A model generated the notes under the pieces. That model saw nothing but the letters and a program-made list of their open reading frames with translations. It did no database searches and had not been told where the DNA came from. This document shows, piece after piece, positions 29,579 to 41,837 of a stretch of 64,000 nucleotides of DNA (positions are counted from its first letter, which is position 1; each line of letters opens with the position of its first letter). Both the position numbers and the translations under genes were made by a program. Source of the DNA: Xestospongia bergquistia (taxonomy: Eukaryota > Porifera > Demospongiae > Haplosclerida > Petrosiidae); assembly GCA_963965975.1 (NCBI GenBank), contig OZ014419.1:248001-312000 (forward strand), in the 5' to 3' direction.

Positions 29579-31482
29579 ATGTTGCTGTACATTTGTGCAG
29601 GAGTTATTTTCATTATTGTGCTGGCAGTCAGAAATCTGTTTAAGAAGTTGTGGTTGTTTAAAACACCTTCAAAACAAGATTATCTCTTTCATCATGACCT
29701 TCTTACCAATTGTCATGGCAATGTTGAGATTGAACAAGATCAGAGTAAAAGAGATAAAGTATTAAAAAATACTTTCTCCATTGACAAAGTACCCAAATCA
29801 TTAGATGCTATTATCATAGGCAGCGGAATAGGTAGTCTAACTTCAGCTGGTCTTTTGTCTAAAGTAGGCAAGAAAGTACTAGTATTAGAGCAACACGATC
29901 AAGCTGGTGGATGTTGTCATGTTTTTGCTGAGAAAGGATTTGAATTTGATGTTGGCATACATTATGTTGGTAATGTTGAAGAAGGAAGTATGGGACGCAT
30001 ACTAATTGATCAACTTACTAATGGAAAGCTACAATGGGTCCCTTTGGATAATGTTTACGACATACTGGCTATGGGACAGAACTACGAACATCGATATCAC
30101 TACCAAGTCGGTCGCGAAAAACAGAAACAATATCTCATTGATAAGTTTCCAGGTGAAGAGAAGGCCATTCACAAGTTCTTCCAATGCATGAGAGAAGCAG
30201 CTTGGTGTGCTAATGTAGTAATAATGTTAAAATTATTACCTAAACCATTAGTAAAATGTCTTCTAACACTGAGAGTAATGCATTGGTTTTTTCCTTGTTT
30301 GAAATACTTGAAGAGAACAGTCTGTGAAGTTTTGGATGAGATTACTGATAATGTTCACCTTAGATCAGCTTTAATTTATAGTTATGGTAACTATGGTAAG
30401 TTATTACGAAAGACTATATATTTATATTGTGACACTGTCTTTATTTAGGTACTTCTCCTGATAAAGGATCTTTTGCAATGCACTCTATTATGGTAATCCA
30501 TACAATGTTAGGAACCTTTTATCCAAAAGGTGGAGCTAGTGAGATAGCATACAATATGATACCCATCATTGAAGCTAGTGGAGGGCGTGTTCTTGTGAGG
30601 GTGAAGGTGAAGGAGATTATAGTGAGCAATGGTTGTGCTGTAGGTGTTAAAGTCACTAAAGGTAAACAAGAATATACTTTAATGGCTCCATTGATTATAT
30701 CTGATGCTGGACTCATGAACACTGTTCATAAGTTATTACCAGATCATGTGACCAAGAAATATCAGATGGATCGTCTTACAAAAATAGTTAAGCCAAGTGC
30801 TGGAGTGATGTCAGTTTTTGTTGGTCTTGATGGTACAAAAGAAGAGCTTGGCTTAACAGCTCAGAACACATGGGCATTCATAGACGAAGATATTGAGAAT
30901 GCGGGATTAAATTACTTGATGCTGACTCCTGAAGATGCAAAATCTGCAACTATACCTCTTGTATTTATATCGTTTCCCTCGGCAAAAGACCCCACTTTTA
31001 ATTCTCGCTATCCTGGTAAATCTACTGCTGAATTAATAACAGTAACACCCTCTAAATGGTTTGAAGAATGGAAAGATGAGAAGGTGATGCATCGTGGTGA
31101 TGATTACACTTCGTTCAAAATGAAACTGGGTCGTCAATTATGGCAACAAACATGTGTTATCTATCCTCACCTTGAAGATAAATTGGAATATTTTGAAGTT
31201 GGAACACCTCTTAGTAACCGATATTATCTCGAATCATTTAATGGTGAGGTATATGGATTGGATCATGATGTAAACAGATTTGATCCATATGTTCAGACTG
31301 AGCTCCGCCCTGAGACTCCAGTGAGTGGTTTGTATCTAACAGGTCAAGATGTGTTTTGTGTTGGGTTTGGTGGTGGTCTTATAGGTGGTATGATATGTGC
31401 ATCAGCCATTTTGAAACGTAATATACCAGGTGAATTAATGAAAATGAGATCAAAGTGGAAGAAAATGAACAAAAGTCAATAA
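29579..31482 (+). CDS. RETSAT: All-trans-retinol 13,14-reductase (RETSAT-like)
   Basis: Two exons (29579-30395 and 30449-31482; 53-base intron splitting a glycine codon) give 616 residues, typical of RETSAT. An N-terminal hydrophobic segment (LLYICAGVIFIIVLAV) would anchor it in the ER. The FAD/NAD dinucleotide fold is clear (DAIIIGSGIGSLTSAGLLS, VLVLEQHDQAGGCCHVF, FEFDVGIHYVG). C-terminal family blocks include LLPDHVTKKYQ, FISFPSAKDPTFNSRYPG, GTPLSNRYYLESFNGEVYGL and SGLYLTGQDVFCVGFGG. The enzyme saturates the 13-14 bond of retinol; related carotenoid isomerase-like reductases look similar, so the substrate in this animal is not certain. A poly(A) signal AATAAA lies at 31531-31536. Confidence 0.92.
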
Positions 31483-31530
31483 TTCATTAATTAATGACGA
31501 ACGTAATTTATTAGGAATTGTTGAGTGTAA

Positions 31531-31536
31531 AATAAA
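31531..31536 (+). other. Poly(A) signal, RETSAT
   Basis: AATAAA lies 49 bases after the RETSAT stop, followed by a T-rich stretch. Confidence 0.55.
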
Positions 31537-31709
31537 GTTTCTTTATTAGTAGTTAGTGCTGATTTGATAGCTAGTTGCTATATTTATAAATTGAAGTAGT
31601 TTTATTAGTTTTTGGTCACACTTTAATGATTAGTGATAATTATTGAGATATTATACAGAATACACACAATTAAAATCTGGTTAATAACCAGTTAATAATA
31701 ATTTACAAA

Positions 31710-34700
31710 TTAGGTCGCTGCATTTGAACGACTATGTGTTCTGCGTAATGATTGGTCTGAAGTGACGCTAGTTTGAGAAGCAGAACGATTAAAGACTCGA
31801 CTTTTACGATATTCTTTAGGTTTAAATGCATTAGCTTTAAGTTCAGTTATTAACATATCAATAGCTCCATCATACACTTGTTGTAACACTTCAACTCCAC
31901 CCCCTTCCTATAATAAAGATAATTAAAAATAAAACAAAACATTATTTGTTTACCAGTTCTCTTTTAGCTCTGGCCTCGGCTTGTCTGGCCTAGAAAAAAT
32001 AAAGATGCATGAGTATGAGTATGAGTCTATATGTAGTATGAGTATGAGTCTATATATAGTATGAGTATGAGTCTATATGTAGTATAAGTATGAGTCTATA
32101 TGTAGTATGGTTATGAGTCTATGTGGTGGTTTGAAAACGGGCCTATTATTTGAGCTATGTGAAACATAGGCTCATATCCATACAGTATGGGCATAAGTCT
32201 ATTAGTAGTATGAGTATGAGTCTACTAGTGTTTATTACTTCTTCTAATCTGATCCTTTCCAAATTTTCATTATCTCCTTTCTAATAAAATATACAAGTTA
32301 TTTAAAATATTTACAAGTACAAAGTACTGACTTCAAGAGCAACAATAAAACGTTGTATTACTGGAAATATACTGTTAGGTTGAGCCAACTTGGCATTTTC
32401 TCCAAAATATTGAACAACTTCAAGAAATGCATCCTATTATGAATAAAGATAGTAACCACACCCTCTCTATGTGTCTCTACTTTTGCCGTCTGATAGTCTT
32501 GTTCAACTTGTGTAATACGAGGTTCCATTTCAAGACAAAAACTCTACAAATAAATGTATTACATCATGTATTATAACATGTATTATATTATGTATTATGT
32601 TATGTATTATAACATGTATTATATCATGTATTATATTATGTATTATATCATGTATTATATTATGTATTAATATTATGTATTATATTATGCATTATATCAT
32701 GTATTATAACATGTATTATATTATGTATTATATTATATATTATATTATGTATTATATTATGTATTATATCATGTATTATATTATGTATTATATTATGTAT
32801 TATAACATGTATTATATTATGTATTATATTATATATTATATTATGTATTATATCATGTATTATATTATGTATTATATTATGTATTATAACATGTATTATA
32901 TTATGTATTATATTATATATTATATTATGTATTATATCATGTATTATATTATGTATTATATTATGTATTATATTATGTATTATATTATGTATTATATCAT
33001 GTATTATATTATGTATTATATTATGTATTATATTATGTATTATATCATGTATTATATCATGTATTATATCATGTATTATATTATGTATTATATTATGTAT
33101 TATATTATGTATTATATTATATATTATATTATGTATTATATTATGTATTATATTATGTATTATATTATGTATTATATCATGTATTATATTATGTATTACA
33201 TTATGTATTATATTATGTATTATATTATGTATTATATTATGTATTATAACATGTATTATATTATGTATTATATTATGTATTATATTATATATTATATTAT
33301 GTATTATATTATGTATTATATCATGTATTATATTATGTATTATATCATGTATTATATTATGTATTATATCATGTATTATATTATGTATTATATTATGTAT
33401 TATATTATGTATTATATTATATATTATATTATGTATTATATTATGTATTATATTATGTATTATATTATGTATTATATCATGTATTATATTATGTATTACA
33501 TTATGTATTATATTATGTACACTGTATTATTAATTACCTTTAGTTTTTTATTGTGTTTATTGTTCACCAGTTCAGTAGTTGCTAACTTCATTCCTTTGAC
33601 CATCTCTCTCACATCACTCCCAAGTAAATCCATATGAACTGAACAGATAAGTCACATGACAAAAACAAAAACCACACCTACTCACCAGTTCCAGCCTTTT
33701 CTAAGTAGGAAAGCTCATTTATAGCAGATAAAGCATTTGGATAATGAAATCTGATAACCTCCGCTATGTAATGTATCAGAGTCAGTTTTCTATCAGTTGG
33801 TGAGCGGAACTCAGTCAACTAATTAAAAGGGTGTGGTCAATAAACATAGACACTAAAAGAAGACTTACAATGTCAAATGACTGAAGTTTGAACCCATAGA
33901 CTCCGCCCCTTTTGCTACTGTTAATGTAGTTACCAAACGCTAGTATAACCTGGACATGTACACTATAACATGTAGAAGAATTAGAGAGTAAGTACCTCAA
34001 TAATCTTTTTAAAATTATCTGAAGCTATTAATGATTTTGATGCAGCAATAACAGCATCTATTTGCTATAATAGAGTATATATAAAGAGAGTATAATTAAT
34101 ATATAATGACTCATTGTTTACTGGTATTGCCATTTGTAGATCATCTTCAATATTACCAAAATATAACATTACTTGTAATCTTGGTCTGAGTCTCTCTATG
34201 TTGTGTAACTAGACAAATGGATGAATTAATTAATGGATGGATTAGTTTATTAATAGATGGATGGACATATTATTAACAGGACAGATAGTCATTACTTCAA
34301 AGAGGAATTTATCATTAGGTGGTAATGTTTTAGGATTTTTTTTGTCTTTGATAAATTGTTGAAATTTCTTGATTTCATCATCCGTTGGAACAATTTTATT
34401 CAATATTTCAACATGTTCTAATGGTAATGCTTCAAGATCAATACTATAAAAAATCAAATATATCAAAGATAACCTCTACATAATTACTCACCCAGCAATC
34501 TGCTGTTTCAACACTTCAGGAGGGGTAGATACTTTACGACGAGCAATGGCTACATTTTGAATTCTTTTTGGTTCAAGAAGACTCTGTTCTACATCGGGAT
34601 GTACATCAGAACGTATACTTTTTGAAGACAATGAAGGACTGCCTTTAGATTGAACAGGTAGTACTTTTCCAGTCCCAACCAGTTTGAATTTCTCTTCAAA

Positions 34701-36940
34701 TTCACTAAAATCCAGTGAGTCAAGAATCTTTTCATCATCCAAAGAACTAAACACAGTTCCACTAACTTGTGTAGCAGGCATAGATACCCAATTCAATAAT
34801 GGAAGTTTGTGTTTTGTTTGTATTGTTTTCCTTCCTTGAAATGCTAACACAAACTTATTATTTCTATTTTTATAAAATATAACTTACTTATTCCTTTTCT
34901 TCCACTGGGAGGGACTGGAATAGCACCAGGTGGTAATGGAGGAGGGGGTATCGGAGCTCCTCCCCCAGGACCGGGAGGAGGTGGAGGAGGAGGAGGTGGA
35001 CCACCACTTGAGGGAGGAGGGGGAGGTGGTGGTGGGGGAGGACCCCCAGGAGGTGGAGGGGGTGGGGGAGGAGGTGGAGGTGAGACCGCAGTAACTGGTT
35101 GATTGTCGCCACTTCCTTGCAGAACTTTCTTTAACTCAACAACTTGCTTTTCCAGTTCAGCTAGATAATTTATGTCATGTGACTATCATGTGACTGAAAA
35201 TTGTACCTATTCTCTTTAAAGACTGAAATTCAGTTGCAGAATGTTTCTCTTGTACCTAAACACAGTATTAAAAAAGTCATGTCTTAGAGAGAGAGGGACA
35301 TGTGACTTACTTCTTCCATTTGTTTCTTAGTGTCCTCTACTAATGCAAGAGCCTCAGCTTTAGTCTGAGATTCTTCAACAAGTTCAGATACATTGAAATA
35401 GTTCTCTTCATAAGCTTGTATCTGATCTAATAAATTTTGAGCTGAGTCTTGTGAGGCCTTTAAAAACTAAAGAAAATGTACTCATCTTCCATTACCAATC
35501 ACACCATCATTTATATATTCTAGCTGATCATAAGTTATATACCTGGAGATATTCATCAAGACCCAGAACAGTAAATTCATATTGTAAGTGAACTCTAAAA
35601 TTTACATCTTCTGCTGAATGGACAACAACATTAATAAAATTCATACAAGCCAGCTGGAACTCTATAGATACATTACGATGATCCATAAAGAAATGAACTA
35701 AATGCTCAAAACGATGTTGTTCGTCAAATTCTTTCTTGAAATTATCGACAGCTTCAATGACTTTTATGTGACCACCTCGTACCAAACATACTGCCCCTAA
35801 TAACTCAACTACTGTGATTATTGTCCTAATGACAGGGGAGGTATAAACAAAGAGGATATAAACCATACTGTACCTCTGTGTTCCAAAAAACATAGACAAT
35901 ACCATGACAGTTATAGCATCTTTGTCTTTCATTACAGCAGCAAATCCATGCTACAAGAGAGATAATAAGAAAAAAACTATTTTAATTGAGTGTTTAATAT
36001 TGGTTTATATTAATAAAGATAGTTATTATAGTGTATGATGTATTATGTACATATAGATTTATCAAAAGGTAACAGAGTTTACTTTGTAAGCATAAAGGAA
36101 GTCATCAAACAAATTCTAAAACAACTATGTCACAGATTCTGACTGACTGTAATTACCATATATGGTCAAAAATAGTATAACATTGTAAATTTAATTTGAT
36201 AAAGAAGAGACAAAGTTATTACCAAATATGACTTTATCTAATGGAACTTATACCATAAACAAGTGATAACAAATACCATATAAAATATAATACAATTACT
36301 ATTAAACACGTCATAAAACAGATTCTCTTTTTGTTGCTTAGCAACCCAGGTTTGCCCCACCCACTTACTGCATTATTCATGAGAGCTCTCAAACACAAGA
36401 TACAAATATGTATATCCGATATCTCAGTATTATTAAGAATAACAGAAGAATAGAGAGACGAGTGATATGAAGAGGAATGAGATAACAATGATGATGTATT
36501 AAGACCACTATCAAGACTTTGTGTTCTTGTTAATGTTTGTTTATTTCTCTTTTGCATTCTATAGAGAAAATGAATGGATCAACAAACAAAGTGTTAGATA
36601 GATAAAATGGACAGTTAAATAGATGAAAGGACGAGATACAGAAGTTGATGATTTAAAGAACAAACATGATATATTATGTTTACATTCTCTTTTCAAGTTC
36701 ATATCGAAATCTCATGTACTGTACTAGCTTTTGTAACCCGGCATTGTTATCATCTAAAAAATCTTGAACCCAACTATTAGAAAATAATAGAAATATATTA
36801 ATTTTAAAGAAGTCTAATGAAGAAATGTACCTGATTTTATTAGTTCTTAATGAAATCTCCAGACCTCTCAAGTGATGAGCTGTATCTAATGAACGTTTTC
36901 TAGCTTTCTAAAAAGTAAGATAAAAGTAGATAACATATTT

Positions 36941-36995
<55 letters not shown>

Positions 36996-37824
36996 TAAGT
37001 AAGTATTGTGTGTACCTTAACATTTTCTGCCTCCATGACATGTGAGAACTTAGCAATGTAGAATTTAGGTGGCATCTGGTTGGTTTGTCGTAAATGATCT
37101 CTTACCATCAAACGTTTCTTCTCTTCTGAAGTGCCAAGGACCACCTGTTTCTTGTCATCAGGTAAATCCATAGATGCCTACAAGAGAGATAAGGAAAGTT
37201 GATTTAACATAATCAGAACAGTGTTTATAAAGCATTACAATCTGATTACTAACTGTTAACAGTTACTGTGGTTGTATCAACTACACAGGATGGTGCATCA
37301 ATACATAGAATTTAAACATGTTAACAGGTTATTATAATGTTTTCCTTTCGTTCGTTATTCAGTCAAAAATGTTATATTGACAAATATTCAGTTCTTAATG
37401 GAACAACTATAGTAGTGTAGGAGTAACGGACACTCTCATTAGTACAGAGAGCAAGTAAGAGAATAAATAACAAAAGATGTTAGCAGCTGACATTAACAAA
37501 ACAAACAAGGCCTACTTAACCATCATAACATCTGTGACTTCAACAAGATCATATATCACAGCCACTCCCTCTCTGTAATAATGTATTAATTCCATGTACA
37601 ATCTAACTATTCATTTAGTCATCAAACTATTTTATATACGTTACTAAAATACTTTATTGATCGTATAAATTATAATTATATTGCTATCATAATGTTTACA
37701 CATGGACGATAAACTAACTTACCACCAACTGCTCAAATGTCCTCTCTAACTCTTCACTCGACGGAATATATTGAGCAGATTGATCTGAGAGTCTTAAACT
37801 ATCACCAGAATGGCTGTTACCCAT
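31710..37824 (-). CDS. FMNL: FMNL-type formin (diaphanous-related)
   Basis: Minus-strand gene of about twenty exons, from MGNSHSGD at 37824 to a TAA at 31710. MGNxxxS is a candidate N-myristoylation site, as in vertebrate FMNL proteins. Next come GBD/FH3 blocks ([79 protein letters not shown]). The FH1 exon (about 35095-34890) is nearly all proline. The FH2 domain follows ([53 protein letters not shown]), then a DAD-like tail ([14 protein letters not shown]). It nucleates and elongates unbranched actin downstream of Rho/Rac-type GTPases. Introns hold a 0.95 kb satellite, a 23-bp minisatellite and GT/GA runs. Confidence 0.94.
32007..32225. repeat. 23-bp minisatellite in FMNL intron
   Basis: Around five copies of a 23-base unit (AGTATGAGTATGAGTCTATA plus TGT) at 32010-32125, then diverged copies to 32225. 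Confidence 0.85.
32570..33520. repeat. 15-bp satellite array in FMNL intron
   Basis: About 63 copies of a 15-base unit (TATTATATTATGTAT) in an intron inside the FH2 coding region. Variants ATC, AAC or ATA replace parts of ATTATG. The segment 33061-33219 is the same as 33361-33519, a 300-base higher-order period. The array stays open in one frame (YIMYY repeats), which is not taken as coding. Confidence 0.97.
36943..36993. repeat. (GT)n(GA)n microsatellite in FMNL intron
   Basis: A GT run followed directly by a GA run in the intron between early FH3 exons of the formin gene. Confidence 0.9.
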
Positions 37825-38067
37825 CTTGTAGACGTTAGAGAAACGAACCACGTCTACTTGCACTGAAGTACAATAAATTTATATATAATTAATTAGATAA
37901 CCACTCCTATTTATTAATAACACGCTTTATTTTTAAACCATGAATATAATTATAAACTACAACATATTAATTATCTACAAAATTTGAGTCCTAAGAACAC
38001 ATAAAAAGTATAGGATATTTTAGTAGTTATAACTAATTTAAAGAAAATGACGAAATAACATCAATTG

Positions 38068-38265
38068 TTACAATTTTGAAGCTTCAAACTCATCAATATT
38101 TTGTGTAGGTGGAGGTATTGGCTGAGGTATTGGCTGGGGTGGTGGTGCCCCTCCCCCTGGTGCATTACCAAATGGATTCTCAGCAAACTGTTCAAACTCT
38201 TCAGCTTCACCACCTTCATCTTTACCATGTTTCTTCCTTTGGAAGAATCCAAACTAGAGAGATTA

Positions 38266-38297
<32 letters not shown>

Positions 38298-39574
38298 CAG
38301 AGGAGAGACAAGAGGAGAGAGAGAAAAAGAGTTTTCTTCTACTCAACAAGAAGACTTACACAATAGAGTGCGATACCCACGATAAGAACGAAGATTGCAG
38401 CAGCAATGATAGGAGCTACAACAACATACCATGGGAATGAGGCACTTCCTCCTTGGGTCTGATACCGGATTAATTCAACATCACTCTAAATAGAGGAAAG
38501 ATCACACACACACTATATAATCTGTCCTTACAGTATCACTGTCAGTAGCGTCTCTAGAATTAGTAATACCATCTGTAATAGTAACCTTGGCGTATGACCT
38601 CAAATTAAAAGTGGTTGTCTTGCCCTATAATAAGAATAATAAATGACCTTTATTGGTTCAGATTTTACACTCTCCCTTACAGCAAAAAATCTCTCATCAA
38701 TATAACCTGTAATACCAATAGTAGCTGTACCAGTAAAATTTGCTATAACGCATTGAACAGAAATACAACCAACAGTGGATTGAGAACAGTCCTGTAAACA
38801 TTTAAAACCAGTACAGAAAACCAGTTAATAAACATACCACATTAAAGGTCTGAGTTTGTCTACGGCTACGTGAGAGACCAAACTCCCAATGACCTGGGGG
38901 GGCTTGCCTTCGACGACGCTTTGCAGAACTCAATGTAAAGTTGTTAGGATTAAGATTAGAACTGTTACATACAATACTGTCTTCTTGCTATATACATATA
39001 TACAAATATAAATAACATATAAAGTGAACTTACTAAACTGGCAGGATAATAGTAATAATAGCTACCAGTCTCAGATGAATATGATGGAATAGAAATGTCC
39101 AAATATCCTGATATGATACGGGATGGACCGTTGTTACGAAAATCAACAGACAATCTCAATTCACTTCCCAAATTACTAGCGATATTGTTAACAGTTGGAG
39201 TTCCATTACCATAATATACTTGCTGGCTTCGCGAGAACAACCTAATAAAAAATTTATATACTAATAATATCTATTGTCTTGAAGATACTTACAAAGTCAC
39301 TACATAATTAGAAGTAGCATATACAGGAATAATAGCTTGCTGTACATTGTTATCATTTGCAACATCCATACCAAAGCCTGTGTTTGGTACTACCATTGAT
39401 ATTTGGACTTTGAAATCATCCTCATCTCCTCGTATACCTTCACTAGGTACCTGCCAATTCAAATGAATCGTATTTACACCATCTGACTGTTTTAATGGAG
39501 ATTTGATGTTAACACAATCATAGTTTCCATGAGTGGTATTGTCTGGAGTAGTATCATTACAAATAATGAATAGC

Positions 39575-39608
<34 letters not shown>

Positions 39609-41800
39609 TAGAACAGAATTATAAATTTTACTTACAGATCGAGGTAAAATTTGTGGTTGTTGGAATATTCTTGGTATTGTAAATGTAAGATAAGTATTAT
39701 GAGCATCATCAGTATTGTTGTTAAAATAGTTCAAATATACTGATATTCTATCAACATCTCCAACTGTCAATCTAGTCTGATCAGAAGCCGGACTACCACT
39801 CAAAGTTCTATTAAAGAGTAATAATATAAATGGGTGGAGTTTAGTATAATTAAATCTCACAAATATGTGATATTGATAAGTGACAAAATAACATCAGCTT
39901 GACATTGATTGTCATCACCACAGTCCCGAGCCACAATAATCTGAGGAAGGAGTTGAACACAATAATACATCATATCATTTCATACTTGAATATCAGTAGG
40001 TGTGGCATCAATTTTTGGCACTTTAGATAAATCAAGAGGAACAGTTTCAATATTAACGGGTGAGTTATCTCGAGGAATATCCTGGAGTTCAGCTCTTAAC
40101 TTAAAATTGGCTACACTGCTAGAATTCTAGAGCAACAAATGATAAGTGTACTTGTACATTATATCAGAATACCTTAATATAAAGTGTTATATTGTTACAC
40201 AAAGCCTGGTTAATGCCAATATAGTTCACATCTTTTGAAATTGTGTTAATTGAAAGAGAAGGGTTAAAAAAGAGTCGACGTGCTGCATTACCAGACAAAA
40301 TTTCACTCAGTCTATATGTAGCGTCTAAGTGAGTGACATTGTTAATGATGTTAATAGTGAGTGAATGGACTTACTAAATCCTGATTCTAAACCTCTGCCT
40401 CGATATTGTGTACACACAGTTACAACAAAACTAATTATAATAATAAAGTTATATAATAATATTATTTAGTTTACCATGTAATGGGGTTATCATTTGGGTC
40501 CCTGCAATTATAATCATCAAGTTTAATTGGATCACTAGGAGCTGTAATAGTGATATCGGCAACAGCTACTGGTATTGAACGAAGAACAAACACAGTCTGA
40601 GACTCATATGCACCAACTACGAGATCTGACCAATCAAAGTAACATTGTGCGAATAGAATATCTCTTTTAAATACCTCTATATGTATTTTGATCAACATCT
40701 GTAGTACCAGAGAGAGAAAATCCAAAACTACTTACAGATGTAACATCAGTGACTTGATCTGCTATTTTAGACCCTTCAATTCGCTATAAACACAACATTA
40801 ACACAATACAATAATTCTTGCTATATTTCTACCTGTTGAAATGTTGTATTAATAATAGAACCCATGTCATCTATTTGTTGACCATGATAGATATAGATGA
40901 CACCACTATCTTCATAAGGTGCGCTAATAGCAACATCTAAGAGAAAGAAATATTAGAGAAAGAGAGAAAGAAATATGAGAGAGAGAGAGAAAGAAATATG
41001 AGAGAGAGAGAAGAGAGAGAAGAGAGAGAGAGACAGAGAGAGAGAGAGACAGAGAGACAGAGAGACAGAGACAGAGACCTTCAAATCCATCATTGTTCAA
41101 GTCACCAAGATTTGCTATAGAGATACCAAAACGACCTCTTCTGACAGTACCAACAATTACAGCACTTTTGCTAAATTCTCCCTTTAAAAATAAAACAATT
41201 CATAGTCAGCAATACACACACAAATCCCACACATATAAAAACACACCTGATTATTATAGTAAACATAGACACGACCCAATTCACTTAAAGTTGGTTCACT
41301 ATATATAGGAGCACCAACAAGGAAATCATCCAACCTACATGTAGAAAAATATATATATGACAGGTGGTAAGAAGAAGAGAACCACAGGAATGTAATATTC
41401 ACAAGAACACCTGCCAGCATGTCTGACCAATTATAAGGAAACTAACCCATCTCCATTGAGGTCAGCCACTCCAATAGAATATCCAAAATACTCTCCATAC
41501 TATAGTTAATAGTCACAGTTAAAGAATCATTTATATTTTTATTAACCTGTTCACCATCAACATATATAGTAGATACATTTTCTAATTTAGATATAATATA
41601 AACCTATTATGGTAAAAGGAGTTACTATATTACATGTACTAATATCATTAACTTACTCGTCCTAGCTGTGTGAATTCAGTATGGCGTGGTGATGAAATTA
41701 TGAAACCTAAGGAGTGTTGAATTAATGATGTTAAAAAATGAAATTTACTTTTTGAAGTTGTTGTATTAAGAAAACGTCCACTTGAGATAGCAAATCCTGT

Positions 41801-41837
<37 letters not shown>

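Noticed and set aside
32597-33637. 346-residue open frame of YIMYY repeats
   Set aside because: It is the 15-bp satellite read in one frame; unit length divisible by three keeps it open. It lies in an intron between two formin FH2 exons on the other strand.
37519-37572. Open-looking 17-codon stretch ([17 protein letters not shown]) flanked by splice-like sites in a formin intron
   Set aside because: Joined to the phase-0 donor of exon 1 it meets a stop, and the family sequence continues directly from exon 1 to the MDLPDDKK exon. A poison or alternative exon is possible but unsupported.
40235-40725. A separate gene near the DFLSLVLQM open frames in both alpha genes
   Set aside because: These frames read through introns of the integrin propeller exons; the true exons are shorter and in the family frame.
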